DNA of 64,000 nucleotides from Pinus tabuliformis (GCA_031772625.1 CM062805.1:798749119-798813118), one strand, 5' to 3'. Shown: positions 43,566 to 55,500, counted from the first letter of the stretch. Numbers and translations: made by a program. Notes: generated by a model not told the origin, from the letters alone.

Positions 43566-45152
43566 ATGCCTCAGTCTGATAGAGGTGGGGAGTTTACCTC
43601 GAATGAATTTTTTGACTTTTGTGAAGAACATGGAATAAGAAGGGAATTCTCTACAGCTAGGACTCCTCAGCAAAATGGAGTAGTGGAAAGGATGAACAGA
43701 AAGGTTCAAAAAATGGCTCATGCTATGCTTGATGAGTTTGGAACTCCCGCAACCTTCTGGGGTGAAGTCGCATTTGCTGCAGTTGTTATTCTCAACAAGA
43801 CAAATATTCGGGTGAACAACACTCAAACTCCTCATGAGCTCTGGTATGGTGAGACTCCTTCGGTAAAACATTTCAAAATTTTTGGAAGCAAATGCTATAT
43901 TAAAAATAATGATGAAAATCTTGGCAAGTTTGAACCTAGAGCAGATGAAGGCATTCTCCTTGGTTATTCTCCTCACAGCAAAGCATACAAATGTTACAAT
44001 AAAAGGCTTGGAAGAATTGTCGACAGCATTGATGTAGTGGTGGATGAAAAAGACACTCCCAGGCAGGTAAGATCTGAAGACTTCGAAGATGATGAGGGCT
44101 ATCCCTCAACATCAAATCAGATTCATGATGAAGAAGAAACCCATGAGGCACCAGAGGAACAGATAAGGATAGAAGAAAAGACTCCATCCAGGTATGTTCA
44201 AAAGAATCATCCAGAATCTCAAATTTTGGGGCAAAAGGAGGCAGGCATACAAACAAGAAGAACAATTGCAGAAGCTTCAAGCTATTTGGCATTACTTTCC
44301 TCCACTAAACCACAAAATGTAAGAGAGGCATGCAAAGATGAATACTGGGTCAAGGAAATGGATGAAGAACTTGAACATATTGAAAGGAATAACACTTGGG
44401 AATTGGTTCCTAGACCAAAAGATAAGAATGTCATAGGGACAAAGTGGATCTTCAAAAATAAACTAAATGAAAATGGAGATGTGGTTAGAAACAAGGCAAG
44501 ACTTGTTTGTAAAGGATATGCGCAACAAGAGGGCATAGACTTTGAAGAAACCTTTGCACTAGTTGCTAGACTTGAGGCTATAAGAATGTTCCTTGCTCTC
44601 TCTAGCTTTCAAAAGTTCAAAGTATTTCAGATGGACATAAAATCTGCCTTTCTGAATGGAGACTTGAATGAAGAAGTGTACATTGAACAACCAGATGGGT
44701 TCATCCTTGGAAATGATCCAAATCTTGTATGCAAGCTCAAAAAGGCTCTCTATGGTCTTAAACAGGCTCCTAGGGCGTGGTATTATTGGTTGGATAAATA
44801 TCTTCATCAACAAGGTTTTATAAAAGGATCAACTGACAGCAATCTATATATAAAGGTTGATAATGAAAAGTTGCTAATACTTGTTGTGTATGTAGATGAT
44901 ATCATCTTTGGCAACAATGAAGAAGACATGAGTCAAAAGTTTGCCTTGGTGATGCAAAAGGAGTTTGAAATGTCCATGCTTGGTGAGATCACATATTTCC
45001 TTGGTTTGCAAGTCCAACAAAACAAAGACGGTATTTTTCTATCACAAACCAAGTATCTCAAGCAGATCTTGAAGAAATATGGGATGGAGGATGCAGCCTC
45101 AGCGCGAATGATGAATCGGCAGTTGTACATCAACCAACCTATAGATCCATGA
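43566..45152 (+). pseudogene. Copia C integrase core and reverse transcriptase (528-codon frame)
   Basis: Opens with [15 protein letters not shown] (second catalytic D) and [13 protein letters not shown] (catalytic E), then FGSKCYIKN, an acidic linker, and RT with [37 protein letters not shown] (catalytic D), [13 protein letters not shown] and VVYVDDIIF (intact YVDD). A small deletion and frameshift after [11 protein letters not shown] ends the frame. The RT itself looks functional. Confidence 0.9.
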
Positions 45153-45809
45153 TCGGTAGTCTATCTATCTAACAGGTACCCGACCAGACATTATGCATGC
45201 AGTGGGAATAGTTGGAAGGTTTCAGGCAAATCCAAAGGAAACTCATCTTCAGGCAGTTAAGAGAATCTTCAAGTACCTTCAAGGAACTCAAAACTATGGC
45301 TTATGGTATCCTAGAGATACAGATCTCACACTTCATGCTTATATAGATGCAGCTTGGGCCGGAAGCGTGGATGACAGGAAAAGCACTAGTGGTGGTGCAT
45401 TCTTCATGGGTCCTAGATTAGTATCTTGGTTCAGCAAAAAAAAAGCTCTATTGCATTATCTACAGCTGAAGCAGAATATGTAGCTGCTGCATCTTGCTGC
45501 ACACAACTCCTTTGGATGATGCAAACATTGCAAGACATGCAAAGCACTTGTACTCCACCTATCTCCATCTTCTGTGATAATACAAGTACAATCAGCATTT
45601 CAAAGAACCCAGTCATGCACTCAAATACCAAGCATATACCTATCAAATATCATTTTCTTCGGGAACAAGTGCTTGAACAAAAGGTCAAGTTGGAGTATGT
45701 TCCCTCTAAGGAACAAGTTGCTGATATACTCACCAAACCACTGCCCAGGGAGACCTTTAAATACCTCAGGAAAAAGCTGGGGGTAGTTGACGCATCATCT
45801 TGTTGTTGA
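45153..45809 (+). pseudogene. Copia C RNase H (frameshifted)
   Basis: Two overlapping frames together give DIMHAVGIVGRF, YLQGTQNYGLWYP, the RNase H block DAAWAGSVDDRKSTSGG, then after a frameshift in an A-run near 45440 SSIALSTAEAEYVAA, IFCDNTSTISISKNP and HIPIKYHFLRE up to the end VVDASSCC. The slip in the poly-A run explains the frame change. Confidence 0.88.
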
Positions 45810-46405
45810 ATCTTGTTTGTTTCAGAGACTGTTGGTTGTACGCGAGTTACATATGGGGTCTACGCGTACATTCGCTGGTTTATGGATTGGTCAAAGACCA
45901 GATGGCACAGGTTCAGGGGGAGCATATATTCTTCTAATAATGCATTTTTCTTGTTGGCATTATTGTAGAAGATCTTGGAGGAGCAAGTACAGAAGGAGAA
46001 CATGGATGATGATCTGAATATTGCTGCTAATGTTTTGTCTCTATATTTCTTTTGTCAAGGTCATGTAACCGCCTATGTCTGGGATGAATGATATAATGTA
46101 CTTGGTTGTCATATGATGTAACCCCACTTGGTTGGGAGCATGATCCCCACTTGATTGGGTGATGAATGTATGTATAGAGTCTTTTGGTGATAGGAAGGTC
46201 ATTTATGATGCATGGTGGATTATGGTCCTTCTTGAAGAAAATTTATTTTGCAGATCTGGCCTACAGTTAGGGGGTGCACGATCAGTACAGCAGAGCAGAG
46301 TTTTCAGCATGTTCTCAGGGGGAACATAACCCTTTGCCCTTGATGACAAAGGGGAAGAATGACTTTGAGGATCTTGGGGTTGCCATCAAGTCCAAAGGGG
46401 GAGAT
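45810..46405 (+). other. Copia C 3' untranslated region
   Basis: No ORF of note. It contains CCTTGATGACAAAGGGGAAG and ends in the polypurine tract CAAAGGGGGAGA at 46394-46404, one base before the LTR. Confidence 0.6.
46394..46404 (+). promoter_or_regulatory. Polypurine tract of copia C
   Basis: AAAGGGGGAGA immediately precedes T and the LTR start TGTTGGC, the priming site for plus-strand synthesis. Confidence 0.85.
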
Positions 46406-48028
46406 TGTTGGCATTATGACTCAGGTTTGGCGTTATGGCACAGGTGTTGTCCTTGATGGCAACTCACTCAAGTGGCATATCTCTGTTCAGGCCCTCAAAA
46501 TCATAGAAAATGAGATACCCGCAGGTGAGCCTAACAAAAATTGCGGACCCGCAGGTGCCCCGAACAAGAAGTGCGGGCATACCCGCAGGCTCTCCAAACA
46601 AAAGGTGCGGGCGTCAAATTCACTCACTTCAATGCAAAGAAGAAAGCGCACGTGGGAATTTTTATGATTGATCCATGGAATTTAGTCTGACGTGTCTGAT
46701 CCTATGGTTTTGGTCCATGGTATAGCATCTAAAATATTGAACCCCAGTTTTGGGTCCCTTGTATTGGCTTTCTATGGTTTTGATCCATGGTTTGTGCAAG
46801 GGCTTGCCTATAAAAAGGAAAGGAGATCATTTGGCTAGGCACTTATGTGTTGAATATCTTAAGAGGAACAAGATCTGAAGTAATTATAATCGGTTGGTGA
46901 GTTAGAGTCGATCCTAAGCATGAGAAGACAGATCAATTGAGGGGTCGTGATCTCTTTGGCGCATGATCAGATCTGTGGATCTGACAGTCTGTGGCACATT
47001 GGAGGACTAATAATTTGGCTCTATTCGGAGGTCTGCAGGCAATCCACAGAGCAGGTGCGGTGGTACGCAGCTCAACGACAAGATCAGGTGCGAAGGTACG
47101 CAGTCCAGTAGAAGGAGCAGGTGCGAAGGTACGCAGTCCAGTAGAAGGCGCAGGTGCGGAGGTGCGCATTCCAGTAGAAGCCACAGGTGTGGAGGTGTGC
47201 AGTCCAACAGACGGATCAGGTGCGTAGATCCGCAGTCCAGTAAACGGTGAAGGTGTGGAGGTGCGCAGTTCAGCAGACGGATCAGGTGCGGGGGTGCGCT
47301 GTCGAGTAGACAGAGAAGGTGCGGAGCTGCGCAGGCTAAACACAGAAGAACTACGGATATTTGCAGGTTTCTATTGGTGAAGTTGCGGACTTTTTCTTGA
47401 AATATTTGTTGGATACCTTTCGTCTATTGCTGCAGAGTTCTGGGTTTAGATTACTGGTATTGCTTTTCTGGTTACTACATTTTGAGATGCTATTGACTGA
47501 TTCATTAGTTGATTGTAAAAGGAGATTGGTTGATTCACATGTACTTGATGATTATTTGATGTTCATGGATCCAGTCTGAAAATTAATGAAACGTGGTCCT
47601 TGGAAGAAAAGAAGTAGGTCAGCACCTACGTACTAGTAGCTCAGCTAGTACAAGAGCTAAGGGGGTTGTAGCTCCCTTCCAGGAGAGTCTGGAAAACGAG
47701 AGAGGGTTGTAGCTCTCTACAGGTTGCAGCCTGCATACTGGTAAAGGACTGCACCAGTACAGAATCATTGTAAAAGGAAGTTTCTAATTGAAAGAAGATA
47801 GAGACATATTGCAGCAGGTGGTTTTCACCCACATTGTGTTTCCACCTTATATCTGGTGTTCTTTGGTGCGACTATCTATTTTTCTTGTTCTTGTTCATTA
47901 TTATATGGTACTGACATACAAATTAATGATCAACATCTGAAGAATAAATTAAAGTATAAATCTGGAAGATATATTGAAAAGAATTTGATAATACTGATTC
48001 ACCCCCCCTCTCGGTATTATTTCCAACA
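46406..48028 (+). repeat. 3' LTR of copia C
   Basis: Collinear with 39299-40918 and highly similar by eye. TATAAAAA lies at 46809-46816. Confidence 0.93.
47051..47347 (+). repeat. 33-bp minisatellite in the 3' LTR, nine units
   Basis: Nine consecutive 33-base units run without a break in phase, the last one diverged. Because 33 is a multiple of three, both strands stay open across the array, which creates spurious repeat-peptide ORFs. Confidence 0.88.
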
Positions 48029-48033
48029 GAACA

Positions 48034-48245
48034 ATCATTGTCAACATTATGTGCTCCCTCTTTATTGACATCCAAGGAGGAAAGTTGTTGATAACAAAAA
48101 TTGGCCACATTGAGTAAATAAACCTAATCTCTCTAAATGGATTAACACCATGCACTGCCAATGAACACCTAACATTATGAGGTTCATCTTTAAAACGCGA
48201 CCATTTTTCCTCAATTTCCCTAAATGCATAACTATCTGCAGGCAT
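48034..48245 (-). pseudogene. CACTA TNP2-type transposase segment right of the insertion
   Basis: Sense frame reads ADSYAFREIEEKWSRFKDEP, HNVRCSLAVHGVNPF, YSMWPIFVINNFPPWM and KREHIMLTMIV, the conserved P-R-N-V-R-L...NPF...YS-WPV...LPPW block of plant TNP2 transposases. The copia element entered directly after MTMIV-coding DNA. Confidence 0.85.
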
Positions 48246-49189
48246 TCAAAGAACACCATTCCAATTATTTTTCATGCATGGTAATCCATAAAGTGTGCCA
48301 TGCTTTCGCACTTGAACAATTACGGCAAATGTGGAATTACAGTTTGACGAATAATATTTTGAGGCACATTTTTATTTATTTGATCAGTTTGATATCTACT
48401 GCTCTGACATTGCAGGCATTTTATTTTTTATGCATGTTGCCTATGATATATAATATGATTATTAGGACATGCATCTATAGCTTGATACTCCATTCCAATT
48501 TATTTCATAATGCATATACATATCGATATATGCAACGTAACATATTTTATGATGGTAACAAAAATTCACCTAACAATCTACAACATAAAAACCCCTTAGT
48601 TAGTTTAAATAATATTAATTGTAAATATTTCATTCTTATTGTACACATTAATTAACACTAAAAAAAGGAAATAAATCAAACTTAATGTATAATATGTGAT
48701 GAAACATATTACATACCTTAGGATTTGTGCCATTCAAGTATTTGACAAACCATTCAAAACCTCTAAGTTCACTAACAATAATGTAGCAGGGAGAATATTG
48801 CTCTTCAGCCTTCATAAAGTAGTGTCATTCCCTTTTCTAGTAGAGGTACATCAAAAATACCCTCATTTTCCTCATCCTAAGCATTGATCGGTCAAGTGAA
48901 TAAGTCTTGGATCAATTCATTTGTCCCATCATCTTGAACTATGTTATTACTATCATCTTCTTCCATAGGATCATTAACTCAATCTTCAATATTCGCTCCA
49001 TGTTCCTCATCTTGTACAACACCATTTCTACTACTACTTGGTGCATTCATACACCTATGGGGCCAGCTTAACTTTATAATTACAAACAATCATGCTAAAT
49101 TAGTATACATAACAAATATTATAAAAATATAACACTTTACAAATATGATTTATATACAGACAATATATAATGAATATATAGTTTACCAA
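48246..49189 (-). other. CACTA introns or decayed exon DNA
   Basis: AT-rich; contains no readable transposase block apart from acidic fragments near 48895-49030 on the minus strand. Confidence 0.4.
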
Positions 49190-49384
49190 TAGATGATATT
49201 CCTTCGGTCCCCCTTTAATGTGCCCATGTGTCCTACAATGTCTTTTTTCTATTTCTTTTAAAAATTTAATGGCATGTAAGCCCCCACATTTAGCACAAGG
49301 GAAATAACATCTCACATTATCCCCTTGATTTTTTTTCCCACCTACTAATGTTCTTGACATTCTTCCCCACAAAAAATTAAGCAA
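49190..49384 (-). pseudogene. CACTA transposase N-terminal segment
   Basis: Sense frame: NVRCYFPCAKCGGLHAIKFL and KRHCRTHGHIKGGPKEY, matching the zinc-finger-like start (RCPC..C...H...GF) of plant CACTA transposases. The ATG at 49384 is the likely start. Confidence 0.7.
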
Positions 49385-49802
49385 TGATTATGTTATAAAA
49401 TTGAGTGGTGTACAAGACCTATTATATTTTGTAATGCAATTGATATATATAAAATTAAATATGCTTTTCACTCAACAAGAAGACCTTATAACCTTTTAGA
49501 ACCATTGTAGTTATAGCGAAAATGTCGCAACATCTCTTGAATCATATTTATAAATTTATGTATCATCAGAATTCCAACATTTGTTGGCCAAGTCATGGTT
49601 GACTAGTCAAAAAGTGACCAACAACTTGAATAACTCAATGTATAGAAGTGATTAGTCAAAAAAGCGTCTTTTCATCGGTCTTGCGACGAACCAATAATAT
49701 TGTTGTACTTACAGCAATGTGGAGATGGTTCATCAAAATATCAACAAACACAAGTAGATTAGAAGAATAAAAATAAAAAATTTGACATTATTCTTATAAT
49801 TT

Positions 49803-49818
49803 TTGGTCGTACGACCAA
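49803..49818. repeat. Perfect 16-bp palindrome near the CACTA terminus
   Basis: TTGGTCGTACGACCAA reads the same on both strands. It lies 55 bases inside the CACTA terminus, where sub-terminal transposase-binding repeats are expected. Confidence 0.7.
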
Positions 49819-49861
49819 TTTTATCCATATCGGTGTACTATTTCGTCAAAATTTATTCCTA

Positions 49862-49873
49862 TATGTAGTAGTG
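49862..49873 (-). repeat. CACTA terminal sequence
   Basis: Plus strand TATGTAGTAGTG; sense CACTACTACATA, matching the usual CACTA 5' terminus. Confidence 0.75.
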
Positions 49874-50449
49874 ACTAAATATACATGCATGTGATTTATA
49901 AAAAATATTCATAGAATTACTAATTATTATTTCATCATCCTAAACATGGTTAACATAAAATTCATAATTACTCTAATCCATAATAGTTTCCTTATCGTCT
50001 AAAAATGGATTTGTATGTGAAGGAACTACTAAATGAAAAGAGTTACTGTTATATGAATTACAATCAACAAACATGCCGAAATATAATGAAAAATGGCCCT
50101 CACAATAGATATAATTAAGTATTCCTTTGTTACTATTAGGGTCTAACATTTGAGTTATTAATTTTAATTCTTCATTACTCCCTTCAAAACATAAAGAACA
50201 AACAATAAGTTCATTGCAACTTGAAATAATTTGAAGAGTAGGATTAATTTCATTGGATACATCTTTACATCCCTAATATTGAGTATTAAAATGTTCTAGA
50301 CTGTGTGATTGAACAACATCCCCAATATTATTAGTAAACTCAAAAGAATCATCCCTAATATCTACTATAGCATGCATATTTTGAAAAGAATGATATTTAT
50401 GTTCATCCTCACTATTCTATAATTGTATGCATGGAAGAGAGAAAAGGTA
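49874..50449. other. AT-rich intergenic DNA
   Basis: No protein or RNA feature found. Confidence 0.5.
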
Positions 50450-51000
50450 ATGAAACTATTCCTTTAAGTTTGCATCAAAAGGTTTAGCATTAAGATAAAA
50501 TTTAAAACAAACTAATCTAAATCTATGAAGAAAATGTTCCACAAACTCACCTTCATACCTGCATAAATTTTCCAATTCTAAATGCAATTCATTGGAATCA
50601 TAACCTTGAAAAACATGTATGTCACTTACAAAAAGTTCCAATGTATGAGTAAAGGCAGCATACACCAACGTTTTACCTTACCTTTGAAAGTAAGAGAAAA
50701 CAACCTACAAATGACACCTGCATGAACCATATTGTTAGAAATACAATTTCGAATAAATTGAAAAGCATGTTCTCATAGAAACATTTCACCCTCACCATCA
50801 AATTTATTTTTTGAAAAGAGTTTTAATATCTTTAAAGGAGTAGTACATGATACACATCCATTAACACATCTCCAAATAGAGTTTTTAAAAGGAGTAATTT
50901 AACAATAAAAAATCATTAAAGTGAATAGCTCCACAGGTTTAACTTGCCAATCTGCCCTCCTAGCGTCAAATTGTTGATATGTGGAAATTTTCTACCTAAA
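50450..51000 (-). pseudogene. Retrotransposon Gag-like fragment
   Basis: Read on the minus strand across one frameshift: ISNNMVHAGVICRLFSLTFK, GKVKRWCYAAFTHTLELF, then HLELENLCRYEGEFVEHFLHRF. The pattern (short helix, F-x-G-K-x-K-R-W, then E-x-V-E-x-F-L-x-R-F) is that of the plant retrotransposon gag domain. No LTR or pol accompanies it. Confidence 0.6.
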
Positions 51001-51837
51001 AAGAAGAGAGATACCACCCTATCAAGGCCCTAATTAGGCATTTATTCATTTGGGTTGGTGGTACTCAGGGATATGTAATCCTCATTTCCTATACTAAACT
51101 AAACTAAAAGAAAAGCAATAAAAACTATGCCTAAAGGGAAATATATGACCTAAATTAATAACAATTTAATTATTCTAAGAAAAAACAAATTACCTGCCTA
51201 ATTCTAATACCTATTGAGGTTTGGGAAATTCCCTTAACTAATAGTGAGGGGGAAAAGCTACCCAATTGCAGATCTTTAAGAGTTATGCAACTATTTAAAG
51301 ATAATAGCTTTTTCCAATTGAAACGTGGGCTCAATCAACCAAATAAAAGGTTTCACTCTGATGAGAGAGCTTAAAAATCTGTATTTTCTTTTTGTATTTT
51401 ATGAGGTATTTGCATGCAATTTTAATCTAATTTACAGAAAATAAACTAATTAATCTATCTCAATTGAGAAAAAATATTTAATAATAAGAATATCAAATAT
51501 AACATAATAAATTTAAAAACTCATAAATAATCAGAAAACTTAAATAAATTGAGAAAACTACATACATATTTTGATTAAAAAAACAAAATAAATACTCTAA
51601 CATTCATGAAAGGAAACAAATTGTTAAATTCAAATTTTGTAGCAATGTATAAGTATGAATGGATATATATAAATATATCATAGACACTCCATTCATACAA
51701 AAGTGATTTTTCAAAAGCTCTTGGGTCTTAAATTATTATGCACAACGTCTGATAGAAAATATCAATTTGATTTATTACAATGATTCTCAACCCCTTCCTC
51801 ATTGAAAATAGTTCTATAAAAATAGAGAAAAATAAAA

Positions 51838-51877
<40 letters not shown>

Positions 51878-52378
51878 TTCCTATTTTCCTCAAATGGATT
51901 TCTAAATATTAAAAATTGTTAACTTCTAAGAACATTTTCTTAAGTTAAAACTGAAAATTTAATCTTCTCTTTTCACTACTTTTTTCTCTGCTTGATCTTT
52001 TCCTAGACTATTAAGATTTGATCTCTTTTCTTTTTTCTTGAAAATTACTTATTTATCATTTTAATCCACTCTTGTACAATAATAAATCCAAAAATAAAAT
52101 TAATAATAAATGAAGATACTTAACTTTATAAAAAATAATAAAATATGAAAAATCATATCGTGGACCAATTTCTTTCATTTTTTTCAATAATGTCTACTAT
52201 AAATATTACAATAAAAAAATCCAACATGTTCCTCATACTCTTATCTTTCCAAATACCCATTTCTTACTCAATTTGGCCTTCTGAAACTCAAGAAGTGGCC
52301 ACCGGAAAAGAGAACTCAATAGTTATTGATTTAATTTGTTGGTTAATATTGATTGTTGATCTACAAGATCAATTCATT
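51001..52378. other. Very AT-rich intergenic DNA
   Basis: No gene. Contains a TA microsatellite at 51840-51875. The last bases, ACCCC (52379-52383), are the candidate target duplication of the Tat-like element. Confidence 0.5.
51840..51875. repeat. (TA)n microsatellite
   Basis: An unbroken TA dinucleotide run of about 36 bases. Confidence 0.95.
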
Positions 52379-53362
52379 ACCCCTGTTATCACCTGGATTG
52401 AACCTCAAGCTGAAGGAAGACAATGCCAAGGTAACCACAAACCATGCTTAACCAAGTAGCTAGCCCTACTAGGCCAGGAGAGGGCTCTCTCCATAAGGAT
52501 CTTAGCCAAGATGACTAGATCAGGAAAAGGATATTAGGCTAGGTATAGTAGCACAAGGTTTGATTTGATTTGAAGGGGTTTTGTTGGATCAGGAGGAGTT
52601 GGACAGTCAGGGCTAGGGAATTAGGTCAAAATTGCAAGTTGTTCAATGGGGCAAGGTAGGCATAAGGTTTAGCACTCTAGGGCTTGACGAGTGAGGTGTT
52701 TTAAGACTAGTGAGGAGCTAGGAAGAGTATGTGATTACCATGGATCCTTCCTAGACTGTAGAAAACATATAATGGTGAATATTTTCCCAAAGTAGAGCAG
52801 TGATGTTATGAATTATGCCTATCAACTTGAAAACATTCACTTAGAAGCAATGAAATGATTAATGAAGTACACAAAACATATTAACATATGATCACAAGAG
52901 AAGAAACTGAACTAAACTCCATACCACATGGATCCTAAAGAAATAGCTGCAATTTTTATTAATCTCCTCCTAAACTGCTACAAAATGATGTACAATCAAG
53001 GCATAAGCATCCAGCGGAGTCCAACCCTTTACAATGAGAAAGAATAAGAAGATATAGACATTGTTTCAACCTCCTCCCATCCTCAGAGGTCGAATCCCTA
53101 AGATGAAGAGCTAATCTAACCAACACTGAACAAGAAACTGGAATATAGGCATCTTAACAACTTGCCTCTAAAAGTGAAAAAATTTATTCATTTGAGCTCA
53201 AATTGACTTTTAATCTAATGAATCTACCCTCTACTACGAATTATCCATAATATTTACAAGCCAAGTCATCATTTACAATAGTAAAACATCCTTCATGAGA
53301 TAAAATCCATGAAAACAATCAAAACACAAAAAAATAGCCGTCCTGTGCAAAATTTGCCCTAC

Positions 53363-53721
53363 GCGCAGCGCCACTGGTCCAACATGCAGCGCCACTTTTA
53401 GGTCCCTTTTGGAGGCCTTCTCGGCATCTAAATTGAACTCATGATATCTCATTGGAAAGCTCTTCAAGTATACTTTCCAAAACACCTAGAATGTCTTCAT
53501 TTGAAGCTCATTTGACGCCTCAAAAGTTGATTCTCCCAAGACTGCTTTTGTGTGTCCAAAAAGTGGCAGAAAGGTCATTTTAGGGTGTTTTTTGACTTTT
53601 TGGTGGACCAGTTCTGCCCCAAAAACTTAGAAAATCCATAGGGTGCATGTACTCATCGCTTTGAATCCAAAAACACAAGTCATTTGTCCATTGGGTGCCC
53701 CTAGAAAAAGTGCAGCGCCGG
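53363..53721 (-). repeat. GC-rich CAGCGCC motifs downstream of the extra ORF
   Basis: GCGCAGCGCCAC at 53363-53374, TGCAGCGCCAC at 53384-53394 and TGCAGCGCCG at 53711-53720 stand out from AT-rich surroundings. Related motifs flank the ORF on its other side (55960-56140). Confidence 0.6.
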
Positions 53722-53876
53722 TGACGTTGCGCATTGAGCCAGATTTTCTGTGTGTGCAATTTCCAAAATTTGCAAAAAACAAAATCTCCTCCAAACCTGA
53801 CCAAAATTCGGGAGCAGCACCATCATCAAGCATCTTGATGAGCCAAGGAAGCTTCAGCAAGAAACCTAAGCCTATC

Positions 53877-55500
53877 CTCCTCTTTTTTTCCCTTTAGAGC
53901 CCGTCTTAGCCTAGCTTTCATCTGTTTGACCCTCATATTGCAAATTTTGTTTTGGGTCCTGTAGTGGTAGGCCATGTGCCTGATCATCTAGTTGTCCCTA
54001 TTGGCCTTCTGCAACAGCTTCTCTAGGTGCAAATTGACTCTTTCAAACCAAATCTTTCTATCACCCTCAATTTCCTTCTCAATACGATTCAAAGTGATCA
54101 ATGCCTCTTCCTTTTGCGTAGTTGATTCACCCTTGTCACCTTGTCATTTTATCTTGAGAAGTTCCAGCTCCATGAGGACCTCCTTGTCACTCAACTGCTT
54201 GTTCTCTTGTTCCATATATGTGATGACAAACTTGGCTCTCTCCTAATTTTCCATCAATGCTTGGACTTGAGCCTCCATTTCCTGTTTGATGATGTCCTTT
54301 ATTGTTTCTTCATCTTGAGCCTCTAAATCAATTGTTTCCATGCCATGATGAGTATAACGTTGCTTCGGCTCATCATGCTCTGTCAAATCAAACTTCAAAG
54401 TCTCTCTCTTCCTCCTCATCATCAAAACTTTCCTCCGGCATCTTTTCTTTCCCTTTGTGTGGATATTGCACCTGTTCCTGCTATGTTGATGAAGAAGGAA
54501 AAGCCCCTTCCACATCCTGTGGAGCAAGCAGTTGCCTATGAGTGGATGAAGAAGGCAAGGTCCCTTCCACACCAAGTGGAGCAAACACTTGCCTATCAGC
54601 TGCAAAAAAAATTCTTGTGCCCCTCTGGTATGTCATGTAGGTCCCGGGCACCTCAGTAGCTCTAGTCTCTTTGGCCTTCTCATCTGTCTTCACCAGAGCA
54701 CTGCTAGAAGGTCCTCCTAGTTCTTGCGACACTGGTGGAGGAATTTCAGGACCCTTGAAGATATCATGAGCAATAAATGTCTCCCAGGAAATGTTGAGGA
54801 GACTAAGATGATGAAGCGCAATCATCTTGATCAGGGAATAATGATAAAGACTACTCATCTGCTGACGGTATATCTTTTTTTGCACAAAGTGGGCCATCTT
54901 CTCAATATTCCTGAACAAGAAATAAGGGAGGTTTAACATCCTCACCCTGGTAAAATGCATGAGAAGCCTGATGTGATAGGTGTACAGTCTGGAAAATATG
55001 CCCTCACAAGTGAAATATTTCATGATGATTTTCATCATGGGGGCATACTTGTCTTCAAGAAATCTGAAAGGAAAAGGCCTTTTTGCCTCATTTCTGTACA
55101 TGGGTTTGATATAAGGCTCATAATAGTGTTCATCCAGGCCCTGTGCCTTGTACCACTTTTGCCCTACATTTGGAATTCTAGTTGCATCCGCAATAATGGA
55201 AGGTGAAACTGTAAATGTCACCCCAGCAAGAGTCACCTTGTTATCCTGAAGATTGGCTACAAAAATCCTGGTGAGCTCAGGGTGGTGTTGAACTCTCTCT
55301 ACCTGCTCACAGAACTCATAGCACCCTAGATGTCTGAAACAAGTGACAGCCAACTAAGAGGCCTGCAATTATCTGAGGTTTGATGGCTCTTCCTTGATAA
55401 TTCTGCCTCCCTTGTGTGGTTTTCTCTGATGCAGAGGTTTATCTATCGAACTGTCACTGCCAATGTTTTCCTTCTCATAGTTTCTGTCTTCTTTGTCCAT
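53877..55500 (-). pseudogene. Uncharacterised Tat-associated ORF, homologue of the 518-aa protein (broken)
   Basis: Sense start is an ATG at about 55500 (MDKEDRNYEKENIG) and the end is LRRALKGKKRG near 53877, about 540 codons, close to the 518 of its homologue. The conserved domain shows FTVSPSIIADATRIPNVGQ, MKYFTCEGIFSRLYTYHIR, LLMHFTR and LPYFLFRNIEKMAHFV, aligning with the blocks of the 30523 protein (TCEG, YHFKLLLHFT, LPFYLFR, KM). The middle is low-complexity with a duplicated APLGVEGTLPSSST-like segment. The C-terminus is charged and helical (ETIKDIIKQEMEAQVQALM). Stops near 55350-55370, a frameshift near 54480-54600 and later stops break it. Function unknown. Confidence 0.75.

Larger units (their letters stand above)
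39299..48028 (+). mobile_element. Ty1/copia element C (SIRE-like), complete, nested in CACTA
   Basis: Perfect 5-bp duplication GAACA at 39294-39298 and 48029-48033. LTRs 39299-40918 and 46406-48028, PBS at 40921, polypurine tract at 46394. Gag with a long coiled-coil/zinc-knuckle region, protease, integrase, RT and RNase H follow in copia order. The long gag with more than one knuckle and the TLDEIINVQRSPLIKIGLGY block point to the Sirevirus/SIRE-Maximus branch; this assignment is moderately sure. No env-like ORF is present before the 3' LTR. Confidence 0.95.
36110..49873 (-). mobile_element. CACTA (En/Spm-type) DNA transposon split by a copia element
   Basis: The right end on the plus strand is TATATGTAGTAGTG at 49873, so the sense strand starts CACTACTACATATAGG, the usual CACTA terminus. 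Sub-terminal DNA holds a perfect 16-bp palindrome and repeated GTCAAAAAGTGA-like strings. In sense order come transposase pieces at 49190-49384 and 48034-48245, then the SIRE-like element (39299-48028), then further pieces at 38371-38880, 37385-37700 and 36110-36766. The left terminus was not found, so the left limit given is only that of the last coding remnant. A 3-bp duplication cannot be confirmed. Confidence 0.8.

Noticed and set aside
46933-47343. 136-codon minus-strand ORF with an 11-residue repeat (RTSAPAPSTGL-like)
   Set aside because: It lies wholly in the 33-bp LTR minisatellite; a period divisible by three keeps all phases open, so the frame is an artefact.
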